Origin: Armatimonadota bacterium
GTDB taxonomy: Bacteria; Sysuimicrobiota; Sysuimicrobiia; Sysuimicrobiales; JACQTN01
Direction of reading: 5' to 3'
Assembly: GCA_016210785.1 (NCBI GenBank)
Contig: JACQTN010000197.1
Span: forward strand, 1 to 11,967
Length of the DNA stretch: 11,967 nt
Shown here: positions 5,898 through 11,542 of the stretch, one piece after another
Position numbering within the stretch: the first letter of the stretch is position 1
Layout: each line of letters opens with the position of its first letter
Position numbers and translations under genes: made by a program
Notes under the pieces: model-generated
Database searches by the model: none
What the model saw: only the letters and a program-made list of their open reading frames with translations
Told to the model about the DNA's origin: nothing

Positions 5898-6846
5898 AGA
5901 CACGCAGCGCGTTCTCTCCCAGAATCTTGCGGATCTGCCGGGCAGAATAGCCGCGCCGCAGCAGGCCACGCGTCACTGCGGGCATCTTGCTGGCATCCTC
6001 CAGGCCGCGGGGCACGGAGCGGATCCCATCGAAGTCGGACCCCAGCCCCACGTGGTCGATGCCCATCACCCGCGCCATGTGGTCGACGTGGTCCAGCACG
6101 CGGGGCAGCGTGCCCTCGCCCAGGAAGTCCGGGTAGAAATTGACGCCCACGACGCCGCCGCGGTCCGCGATCGCCCGCAGTTGCGCGTCGTCCAGGTTGC
6201 GGGCGTGACCGCACAGCGCCGCGGCATCGGAGTGGGTGGCCAGGAAGGGCCCGCGGCCCGCCTTCACCGCATCCCAGAAGGCCTTGCGCGACAGGTGGGA
6301 GACATCCAGCACGATCCCCATCTCCTCCATCTGCCGCACCACCCGGCGCCCCAGCGGAGTGAGCCCGCCGTACTGCTCCTCCAGCACGCCGTCTCCCAGC
6401 GCGGTGGCGTTGTTCCAGGTCAGCGACAGCACGCGCACGCCCAGGCGCGCGAACTCCTCCAGCCGCGCGGCGCGGCCCTGCAGCGCGTCTCCGCTCTCGA
6501 TGGCCAGCACGGCGGCGATCCGTCCCGCGGCAACCAGCGACGCGATCTCGGCCACGGTGGTCGCCTGCGCGATGTGCCCGGAGCTGGCGGCGATCTCGCG
6601 GCGAAAGGCGTCGATCAGTTCCAGCGCGCGGGCGTGACCTCGGCGCGCCTCCGCCGGCGCCACGTACATGGCAAAGACCTGGACGTCCACCCCGCCCTCC
6701 TGCAGCCGGGGCAGGTCGATGTGCCCGCGCCGGGTGCGGCGGGCGAGCCGGCGCCGGCCGGCGAACCATTCCAGCACCGTGTCGCAGTGCAGGTCCACGA
6801 CCACGGCGCGCCGGTGCAGCGTCTGGGGCGCGATGGCGGGCGTCAT
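5875..6846 (-). CDS. Membrane (renal) dipeptidase family metallopeptidase
   Basis: This 323-residue protein belongs to the peptidase M19 family, zinc enzymes that split dipeptides, including some D-amino-acid ones. The expected metal ligands are all visible: His20/Asp22 in DLHCDT, Glu117 in AIESGD, His184 in LDVSH, His205 in ATHSD, and the catalytic Asp271 in GLGSDFDG. No signal peptide is seen, so it is probably cytoplasmic. GGAGGAG (6852-6858) lies five bases before the ATG. The start overlaps the stop of the MazG-like gene by four bases (ATGA), so the two are translated together. The 3' end overlaps the convergent speB by 23 bases. Confidence 0.92.
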   Translation of the reverse strand: MTPAIAPQTLHRRAVVVDLHCDTVLEWFAGRRRLARRTRRGHIDLPRLQEGGVDVQVFAMYVAPAEARRGHARALELIDAFRREIAASSGHIAQATTVAEIASLVAAGRIAAVLAIESGDALQGRAARLEEFARLGVRVLSLTWNNATALGDGVLEEQYGGLTPLGRRVVRQMEEMGIVLDVSHLSRKAFWDAVKAGRGPFLATHSDAAALCGHARNLDDAQLRAIADRGGVVGVNFYPDFLGEGTLPRVLDHVDHMARVMGIDHVGLGSDFDGIRSVPRGLEDASKMPAVTRGLLRRGYSARQIRKILGENALRVFREVWGQ

Positions 6847-7136
6847 GGGATCTCCTCCGGGCAGGCGCACGGGACGGCGCGGCACTTGGGGCAGCCCGCC
6901 GTGTAGCGCGCGGCGGCGTGCGCCATGTCCACGCCGTGCAGGTCGGCCAGCGTCACCAGCCAGGCCAGGACGTCGCTGAACTCCTCCTCCACGGCGCGCC
7001 GGTCCTTTCCGCGCAAGGCCCTGGCCAGTTCCCCCACTTCCTCCACGAACCACTGGAAGGTCGCGGCGGCGCCGCGACGGCGGTCGCGGTCCCCGTAGAT
7101 GGCGGCGATCTGCGCCTGGAAGCGTGCGATCTCCAC
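6843..7136 (-). CDS. MazG-like nucleotide pyrophosphohydrolase with cysteine tail
   Basis: A 97-residue small MazG-type protein. EEVGE (32-36) and EEEFSD (50-55) give the E-E-x-x-E and E-x-x-D pattern that binds magnesium in this all-alpha NTP pyrophosphohydrolase family. Such enzymes hydrolyse nucleoside triphosphates, often damaged ones, to monophosphates; the substrate here is unknown. After the fold, a tail CPKCRAVPCAC (82-92) carries four cysteines spaced to bind a metal. I chose the GTG start because GGGGAG (7142-7147) lies five bases upstream and the protein opens with the family's first helix. The frame continues to 7334 but that extension is low-complexity and holds repeats that look regulatory. 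It is coupled by ATGA to the dipeptidase gene. Confidence 0.87.
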   Translation of the reverse strand: MEIARFQAQIAAIYGDRDRRRGAAATFQWFVEEVGELARALRGKDRRAVEEEFSDVLAWLVTLADLHGVDMAHAAARYTAGCPKCRAVPCACPEEIP

Positions 7137-7161
7137 GACGTCTCCCCGACAGGCGGTGTTG

Positions 7162-7226
7162 GGATGCGGTCCCTTGCCGGACCCCTGGATACGGTCTCTC
7201 ACGGAAACCGGGGGAAGGATTCGGTC
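7162..7226. repeat. Three direct repeats of GGATNCGGTC upstream of the MazG-like gene
   Basis: GGATGCGGTC (7162-7171), GGATACGGTC (7187-7196) and GGATTCGGTC (7217-7226) match at nine of ten positions, the variable base being the same one each time. Their starts are 25 and 30 bases apart, and the nearest copy is 26 bases before the GTG start. The 256-base gap 7137-7392 contains no convincing gene. The repeats look like binding sites of a regulator or a repeated RNA motif in the leader. Confidence 0.55.
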
Positions 7227-7240
7227 TGATCGCCCCCGGT
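7207..7240. repeat. Inverted repeat ACCGGGGG/CCCCCGGT
   Basis: ACCGGGGG (7207-7214) and CCCCCGGT (7233-7240) pair perfectly over 8 bp around an 18-base loop that contains the third GGATNCGGTC copy. On the minus strand the stem ends in GGTTT, too short a T-run for a confident terminator. It could close the leader of the mazG transcript or act as a weak terminator for the upstream sigma operon. Confidence 0.3.
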
Positions 7241-7392
7241 CCTGCCTGAACCCCCCCGACCGGCGCACGCATGGGTCCGGCACCGGGGCGCTGGCACACG
7301 CGCCCGCATGCCCACGTGACCTGGGTCCCCTCATGCTCGGTGACGCCGACGGCAGCGGGGAATGCCCGCGCGGGGGATGTCGGTGGGAGAAC

Positions 7393-8301
7393 CTATCTCG
7401 AGATGACGATGAGCCTGGCCGCGATGACGGTGGGCCGGGGCCCGCCGGCGGACGTGGTACCGTACACGGTGACGGCGGTGCCGGGGACCAGGTCGCGGGG
7501 GGACCGCCGGCTGGTGCCCTGGACGATCCACGTCTCCGGCAGCAGGTTCACCCAGGTGGAGGGGCCGAGCACGAGCGATGACTCCGCGGTCACCTGGGAG
7601 ATCACGCCCGTCACCCGCGCGGCGGAGGTCGCGGCAAACTCCACCGAGATGCGAATGGCAGTGATGCTGCCGTCGGCGTTCACCGTGCCGTCGGCGCTCA
7701 CGATGTCGTAGACACGCAGATCCGCGGACGACGAGCGCTGGCCGTTGACCCGCGTCGCCGCCGTCAGGACGACGACCCGCACCGTGCCCTGCTCGGTCAG
7801 CAGCGACACGGCGGGCGCGCGACCAACGATGACCCCGCGGATGGTGGACCGGGCCTCGGCGCGGGCGATCCCGGCGCTGGCCCCTCCGGCCCGTCGGCCC
7901 AGCACGTGCACGCGGCCCGCGGTGAGCGCCCCATCGGCGTACCGCCACCCCCACACCGGCACGCGGTCACCCGGCTGCGCGGCGTGCGGCTCCGTGGAGA
8001 CGCCGTCGTCCATCACCACGACGGTCCCGCCGGCAACCATGCGGATCACCAGCGGGCCCTGCGCCCCGGGCCCTTCCGGCAGAATGGTCAGGGTGGCCCC
8101 GTCTGCCCGCACCGACGTGACGGTGCCCTTCACCTCGAAACGCACCGGCGGCGCGGCGGAGGAAGGCGGTTCTGGCTGCGCCGGCGTCGTGGCGCCGGGC
8201 CGGTGGACGGCCAGGAGCATCAGCAGTGCCAGCGCGACGGCCGCGGCCGCGGCACCCGCCCCCGCGCGGTTGGGAGTCCCGATTCGCTGCGGCACGATCA
8301 C
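7393..8301 (-). CDS. Membrane-anchored protein with three DUF5666-like repeats
   Basis: A 302-residue protein of unknown function. A short basic N-terminus is followed by one membrane segment (about 14-32), then a Pro-rich linker. Three beta-rich repeats follow, at about 55-135, 152-220 and 229-300. Each opens with G-x-V-x-x-V (KGTVTSV, RGVIVGR, TGVISQV), has a strand pair ending in a T-x-V/T-R-V element, and closes with a G-D/G-T-x-V-x-V-x-G turn. This matches the DUF5666 pattern, a small OB-like domain common in exported proteins. I chose the GTG at 8301 because GGAG (8307-8310) lies five bases upstream; the longer frame runs into the preceding gene. It is last in the sigma/anti-sigma/RseB-like operon, so it probably acts at the outer face of the membrane in the same response. 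Confidence 0.82.
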   Translation of the reverse strand: MIVPQRIGTPNRAGAGAAAAAVALALLMLLAVHRPGATTPAQPEPPSSAAPPVRFEVKGTVTSVRADGATLTILPEGPGAQGPLVIRMVAGGTVVVMDDGVSTEPHAAQPGDRVPVWGWRYADGALTAGRVHVLGRRAGGASAGIARAEARSTIRGVIVGRAPAVSLLTEQGTVRVVVLTAATRVNGQRSSSADLRVYDIVSADGTVNADGSITAIRISVEFAATSAARVTGVISQVTAESSLVLGPSTWVNLLPETWIVQGTSRRSPRDLVPGTAVTVYGTTSAGGPRPTVIAARLIVISR

Positions 8302-8322
8302 GTACGCTCCGACATGAGGGAT

Positions 8323-8351
8323 GCCAGGGCGGTGCGCCCGCACCGCCTGGC
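8323..8351 (-). other. Strong intercistronic hairpin between the RseB-like and DUF5666-like genes
   Basis: GGCGGTGCG (8328-8336) pairs with CGCACCGCC (8339-8347), and the stem continues with GCCA/TGGC after one bulged G (8327), 13 base pairs in all. It begins six bases beyond the RseB-like stop codon and ends about 13 bases before the GGAG of the next gene. No T-run follows, so it more likely sets mRNA stability or the relative output of the two genes than fully stops transcription. Confidence 0.5.
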
Positions 8352-8356
8352 GGGAC

Positions 8357-9982
8357 CTACCGCGACGGTGACGCGGGCACGCCGGCGGGCGGGGCCGCGT
8401 CCCGGATCTTCCGCGGCAGCCCGTGGAGCCGGTCCACGGCAGGCCCGACCTGCCTGAGCACGTCGTCCACCTGCTGGGGCGGCACGCGCAGCCGCTGCGC
8501 CAGAGTCTCACCGCGCGCGCCCGGGGTCCAGGCGCCGGCCACCTCCTCCGGATCGCGGCGCAAGGCCCGCGACAGCGCCAGGACCTGCACCACCTCCCAG
8601 AAAGTGAGCCCCTGGTCCCGCAGGAGGGCGACCCGAGCCTCCGGCTGCCCGGTCTGCGCACCCACCAGGCTGAGCGAGGCGCGCTCCCAGTCTTCGTCCA
8701 TCTCCCCCGCCAGCGTCAGCAGGTCGGCCACGGGCACGGCGCCCACGGCGGTGATGCGCAGGTCCCGGTATTCCCACATCAGCACCTTCACGTTGCCGGC
8801 GTCCACCAGGCGCGCCGGCCGGCCCCTCACCTGCGTGACCTGTCCCTGCTGGGGCCAGGTCATGGAGCGCGCCCGCGTCTGGTAGATGGACAGCGCGTTC
8901 ACCCCGTCGCTATAGATGAGGTGGGCCGAGGCGAAGTTCTGGTCCCGGGCCAGAGTACCGCCACGGTAAGTGTACCCCTGCGGCAGCATCAGGGGCGCCA
9001 AGATGCGGAAGCCCACGCGACGGCGCAGTTCGCCCAGCGGCATCAGCGGCCCCTGCGTCGGCTGGATGCTCACGACGCGGGCGCCGCTGGGGGCCTGGAA
9101 GCGGAACATCGCCTCCGGCAGGTTCAGGCTGAAGCTGATCCGGGTGAAGTAGCTGCTGTAGACCGTCCCGTCCTGCGGGGTGCTGTCCTCCCGCCGCAGC
9201 ACCGTGCCCGTGGCCTGGTCCACCCAGATGCGCCGGGTGGACCCGGTGCCGCGAGGCTGGAGGGAAAAGAGATAAGCCGGCCGGCCGATGACCTCTTCCA
9301 CGCCCAGCGCCAGCACCACGTGCTCGCGCAGCAACTGGTGCACCGTGGTCTCGTCGCGGGGCTGGCGCGGCTGGCTCGGGCTCCGGAAGACCATGTGCAC
9401 CGCTGGCTCATAGTGCCAGGTGGTCGCGCCGTCGTCGATGACCAGACGCCCGGCCAGGCCTTCAGGTGAGAGGTACTGGAAGCGCCACCGGTTGGGCCGC
9501 TTGTGCATCTCCGCTACGGTGACGGTCTCCATGCGGCCGTTGCGGGTGGCGGTGATGACCCGGGTCCCCTCGTAGTCGAGGACCGCGGGTGCCTGCAGCG
9601 CGGCCACCAGCAGCGCCACCGGCGACGGCCCGCGGACCTGCGCGTCTGCCTCCTGGGACCGGGGCTGCGGCGCCCGCGCGTCCTGCGCCACCTGCACCGC
9701 CGGCGGCGCCGCACCGGGCGTGCTCTGCCCCACCGCCAGCCCGCCGGCCACCAGGCCAAACCCCAGCGCCGCGGCCGCCGCGCCGGCCGCCAGATCACAC
9801 CGAAAATTCGCACGGCGAATTTTCGGTGAACCCCCTGAAACATCCAACGACGTCGCTGGGGAGACTCTGACAGACGCTCCGGATGTTTCAAGGGGTTCAG
9901 GGGACCCCGATCGCTGCGGGAAATGCTGTGCATTTCCCAGACGGGCCGCCAGCCGCCGCACCAGCACCCGCAGGGTGCTCAC
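8357..9982 (-). CDS. RseB/MucB-like sigma-factor regulatory protein with inserted N-terminal segment
   Basis: A 541-residue protein. The GTG start overlaps the anti-sigma stop by four bases (GTGA), as usual in such operons. After VSTLRVLVRRLAARL comes an odd segment (about 16-62) encoded by palindromic DNA, then a membrane/signal segment (64-86). Residues 122-300 resemble the MucB/RseB N-terminal, LolA-like fold: VLDYEGTRVITA, NRWRFQYLSPEGLAGRLVIDDGATTW, IWVDQATGTVLRRE. Residues 318-425 resemble the C-terminal domain: GFRILAPLMLPQGYTY and HLIYSDGVNALSIYQ. RseB proteins bind the anti-sigma factor and sense envelope damage or lipid signals, which fits the neighbours. A helical extension (about 445-525) beyond the usual length is of unknown role. 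An alternative start is the in-frame TTG at residue 46, which would leave part of the palindromes outside the gene. Confidence 0.85.
   Translation of the reverse strand: MSTLRVLVRRLAARLGNAQHFPQRSGSPEPLETSGASVRVSPATSLDVSGGSPKIRRANFRCDLAAGAAAAALGFGLVAGGLAVGQSTPGAAPPAVQVAQDARAPQPRSQEADAQVRGPSPVALLVAALQAPAVLDYEGTRVITATRNGRMETVTVAEMHKRPNRWRFQYLSPEGLAGRLVIDDGATTWHYEPAVHMVFRSPSQPRQPRDETTVHQLLREHVVLALGVEEVIGRPAYLFSLQPRGTGSTRRIWVDQATGTVLRREDSTPQDGTVYSSYFTRISFSLNLPEAMFRFQAPSGARVVSIQPTQGPLMPLGELRRRVGFRILAPLMLPQGYTYRGGTLARDQNFASAHLIYSDGVNALSIYQTRARSMTWPQQGQVTQVRGRPARLVDAGNVKVLMWEYRDLRITAVGAVPVADLLTLAGEMDEDWERASLSLVGAQTGQPEARVALLRDQGLTFWEVVQVLALSRALRRDPEEVAGAWTPGARGETLAQRLRVPPQQVDDVLRQVGPAVDRLHGLPRKIRDAAPPAGVPASPSR
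9798..9938. repeat. Cluster of three palindromes inside the RseB-like gene
   Basis: Three hairpins follow one another. The first, 9798-9828, pairs CACCGAAAATTCGC with GCGAATTTTCGGTG perfectly over 14 bp with a 3-base loop. The second, 9828-9898, has 18-bp arms starting GAACCCCCTGAAACATCC with one mismatch and a 35-base loop. The third, 9918-9938, pairs GGGAAATGC with GCATTTCCC perfectly with a 3-base loop. Between them is GGGGACCCC (9900-9908). The stems are AT-rich compared with the surrounding genes. The region stays open in the gene's frame and codes for about 47 residues of no recognisable domain. It looks like an inserted palindromic element or a structured mRNA segment. Confidence 0.8.
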
Positions 9983-10506
9983 GGCCTGTCCCTCCGCGCC
10001 GGCTCCCCGACCAGCACCAGGTTGCTGTCGGTCATCAGCAGATGCAGGGAGGCGCGATCGGGCAGGAGATCTTCCTGTGCCGCGGTCGCGGCGTGCTCGC
10101 GCAGGTAGAGGTCGATCCCCACCTCGCCGGCGTGCAGCCGGTCGAAGTGGCCGCGGATCAGCGGGATCGCCAGCAGCAGGACGACGACGGCCGCCACGGC
10201 CACCGCGGGCAGCGGCCGGTGCATCCACAGCCAGAGAGTGTGCGGTACGCGCCGCCAGGCGGGCTGCGTCGCCTCCTCAATCCGCGCCGCCAATGCCTCG
10301 TGAAACCCCGTGGGCAGGTCGCGCACCGGGAGCGCGCCCAGCAGCCGCTTGGTGGCCCGCAGCGCGCCCAGTTCCCGGCGGCACTCCGGGCACTCCGCCA
10401 GGTGCTCCCGAACCGCGGCAGCGTCGCCCGCCGCCAGCTCGTCGTCCAGATACGCCGAGAGCATGCGCGCCACGCGCGGATGCTGCGCCCTGGGTTCCCG
10501 GATCAT
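9979..10506 (-). CDS. Zinc-finger anti-sigma factor (ZAS/RsiW-like)
   Basis: A 175-residue membrane protein. The N-terminal cytoplasmic part has the zf-HC2 signature H-x3-C-x2-C (His35, Cys39, Cys42 in EHLAECPEC) preceded by MLSAYLDDEL. This domain clamps ECF sigma factors. A single membrane helix (about 98-117) leads to an outside domain of about 58 residues. The ATG overlaps the sigma factor stop by four bases (ATGA), and its own stop overlaps the RseB-like start by four, so the three are translationally linked. It probably holds the sigma factor inactive at the membrane until an envelope signal triggers release, as in RsiW/RseA systems; the RseB-like product may tune that step. Confidence 0.92.
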   Translation of the reverse strand: MIREPRAQHPRVARMLSAYLDDELAAGDAAAVREHLAECPECRRELGALRATKRLLGALPVRDLPTGFHEALAARIEEATQPAWRRVPHTLWLWMHRPLPAVAVAAVVVLLLAIPLIRGHFDRLHAGEVGIDLYLREHAATAAQEDLLPDRASLHLLMTDSNLVLVGEPARRDRP

Positions 10507-11093
10507 TCCGCGCGCCCCTCCACCAGCGGACGCAGGCGCTCCCGCAGCAAGCCTCGCGCACGATGCAACCGCGACTTCACCGTGCCGACGGGAATGCCCA
10601 CCATCTCGCCAATCTCCTCGTACGAAAACCCTTCGACGTCCGCCAGGACCACCACCCTGCGCAGGTCCTCCGGCAGCGCCAGCAGCGCCTGCTGCACCTG
10701 CCCCTCGAACTCGGCGGCGATCGCCTCTGCTTCGGGCCCGGGAGCCTCATCGGGAATCGCCCGCGGTGCCGCCTCACCCTCGTCGCCGGCCGGCACCGGC
10801 GCATCCAGAGACTCCATGCGGACCCGCGACCGGCGCCGGATGACATCGATATTCAGGTTGGTGACGATGCGGTACAGCCAGCCCTCCAGCGGCGTGCCCG
10901 GCTGGACCTTTCTCAAGTTTCGGTACACCCGCAGGAACGTCTCCTGCGCCAGGTCCTTGGCGTCCGCCTCGTTGCCCGTCAGGCGGTACGCCACGTTGTA
11001 GACGTGACGGCTGTAGCACCGGACGATGTCGTCGAAGAGCGCCAGCTCGCCGGGCCCGTACTTCGGCCGCTCCAACGGGTCAGGGCGGGGCAA
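10503..11093 (-). CDS. ECF RNA polymerase sigma factor (RpoE/SigW type)
   Basis: A sigma-70 family regulator with only regions 2 and 4. Region 2 spans about 20-91: LFDDIVRCYSRHVYNVAYRL, DAKDLAQETFLRVYRNL, then GWLYRIVTNLNIDVIRRRSR. An acidic linker follows, and region 4 spans about 136-187 with the helix-turn-helix FSYEEIGEMVGIPVGTVKSR. The start is uncertain: TTG codons at 11120, 11093 and 11075 are all in frame with no ATG or GTG nearby. I prefer 11093 (196 residues) because GGTGGGG lies just upstream and because the candidate promoter at 11126-11153 would start the transcript near 11119. The start region overlaps the end of the ComEA-like gene. It heads the operon with its anti-sigma factor, RseB-like protein and DUF5666-like protein. 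Confidence 0.93.
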   Translation of the reverse strand: MPRPDPLERPKYGPGELALFDDIVRCYSRHVYNVAYRLTGNEADAKDLAQETFLRVYRNLRKVQPGTPLEGWLYRIVTNLNIDVIRRRSRVRMESLDAPVPAGDEGEAAPRAIPDEAPGPEAEAIAAEFEGQVQQALLALPEDLRRVVVLADVEGFSYEEIGEMVGIPVGTVKSRLHRARGLLRERLRPLVEGRAE

Positions 11094-11487
11094 TCCCCAC
11101 CGCCCGGGCCCGCCTCTCAATTAGTTCTACGCGGCCCGGCCGCTGCGAGTTCCGCCGGAGGCGCGGCGCCGCCGCGGGCACCGTCACCTTCTGGCCGTCG
11201 CGCAGCAGCGCCGCCAGATTCAACGCATGCAGATCGGCGCCCGGCGCCGGTCCGCCGGCCTGGGCGATCGCCTCCTCCACCCGCGCACCCAGCGGAAGGC
11301 GGTACACGCCGGGGCGGGCAACCGCGCCGGCCACATGGACGGTGATGCGCACCGGATAGGCCACGGGTTGTAGCGGCGGAGGAGGCGGCGCGGCCAGGCG
11401 GAACCAGAGGAGCGTGGCGCTGCCCACCAGCACCGCCGCCAGAATCAGCGCCAGAAAGACCACTTCGGGCCGGGATGGCTGTGCCAT
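11080..11487 (-). CDS. ComEA-like SLBB-domain membrane protein lacking the HhH region
   Basis: A 135-residue protein with an N-terminal membrane segment (about 9-32), a Pro-rich linker and one SLBB domain (about 47-103: ITVHVAGAVARPGVYRLPLG, VEEAIAQAGGPAPGADL, LNLAALLRDGQKVTVP). This is the front two-thirds of ComEA, the DNA receptor of natural transformation. ComEA normally continues with a helix-hairpin-helix DNA-binding domain (NLNTA...LPGIG). Here only about 32 residues remain, ending RRARAVGIAPP, so that domain is missing. The ATG start has only a weak GGGGTG upstream. It sits between leuS and the sigma factor gene, overlapping the latter. It could be a truncated ComEA or a stand-alone SLBB protein binding another ligand. 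Confidence 0.78.
   Translation of the reverse strand: MAQPSRPEVVFLALILAAVLVGSATLLWFRLAAPPPPPLQPVAYPVRITVHVAGAVARPGVYRLPLGARVEEAIAQAGGPAPGADLHALNLAALLRDGQKVTVPAAAPRLRRNSQRPGRVELIERRARAVGIAPP
11126..11153 (-). promoter_or_regulatory. Candidate ECF-type autoregulatory promoter of the sigma operon
   Basis: On the minus strand GGAACT (11153-11148) is followed by a 16-base spacer and CGTAGA (11131-11126). GGAAC-type -35 and CGT-type -10 elements at this spacing are characteristic of ECF sigma factor promoters, and such factors usually control their own operon. It lies inside the end of the ComEA-like gene and would start transcripts near 11119. The match is by eye. Confidence 0.5.
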
Positions 11488-11504
11488 GGGGCACCCCGGC
11501 CTCT

Positions 11505-11533
11505 ATGATATCAAAAACTCACACCATTGACTA
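11505..11533 (-). promoter_or_regulatory. Possible housekeeping promoter for the ComEA-like gene
   Basis: On the minus strand TAGTCA (11533-11528, 4/6 to TTGACA) lies 17 bases from TATCAT (11510-11505, 5/6 to TATAAT). The -35 box overlaps the leuS stop codon. This short AT-rich gap is the only clear AT-rich spot before the gene, but the -35 is weak. Confidence 0.4.
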
Positions 11534-11542
11534 CGAGTTCTT
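11513..11542 (-). terminator. Weak terminator-like hairpin after leuS
   Basis: On the minus strand AAGAACTC (11542-11535) can pair with GAGTTTTT (11520-11513) with one G-U pair, around a 14-base loop. The T-run is part of the stem and the stem is AT-rich, so it would be weak. It overlaps the end of leuS and the candidate promoter, so some read-through into the ComEA-like gene is likely. Confidence 0.3.

Noticed and set aside
7137..7334. Upstream extension of the MazG-like frame by 66 codons
   Set aside because: The added residues are low-complexity and unlike the family. The stretch carries the direct repeats, and the GTG at 7136 has a good ribosome binding site.
7137..7392. tRNA or small RNA gene in the gap before the MazG-like gene
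   Set aside because: I looked for a cloverleaf with a T-arm GGTTC pattern and found none. Only short repeats and one 8-bp hairpin are present.
9798..9938. CRISPR array or integron attC site as explanation of the palindromes
   Set aside because: The three hairpins differ from one another, have no equal-length spacers, and no integrase, cas gene or conserved attC core is seen nearby.
9720..11345. 541-codon plus-strand frame opposite the sigma and anti-sigma genes
   Set aside because: Pro/Arg/Ala-rich low-complexity translation, antisense to unmistakable ECF sigma and zinc-finger anti-sigma genes.
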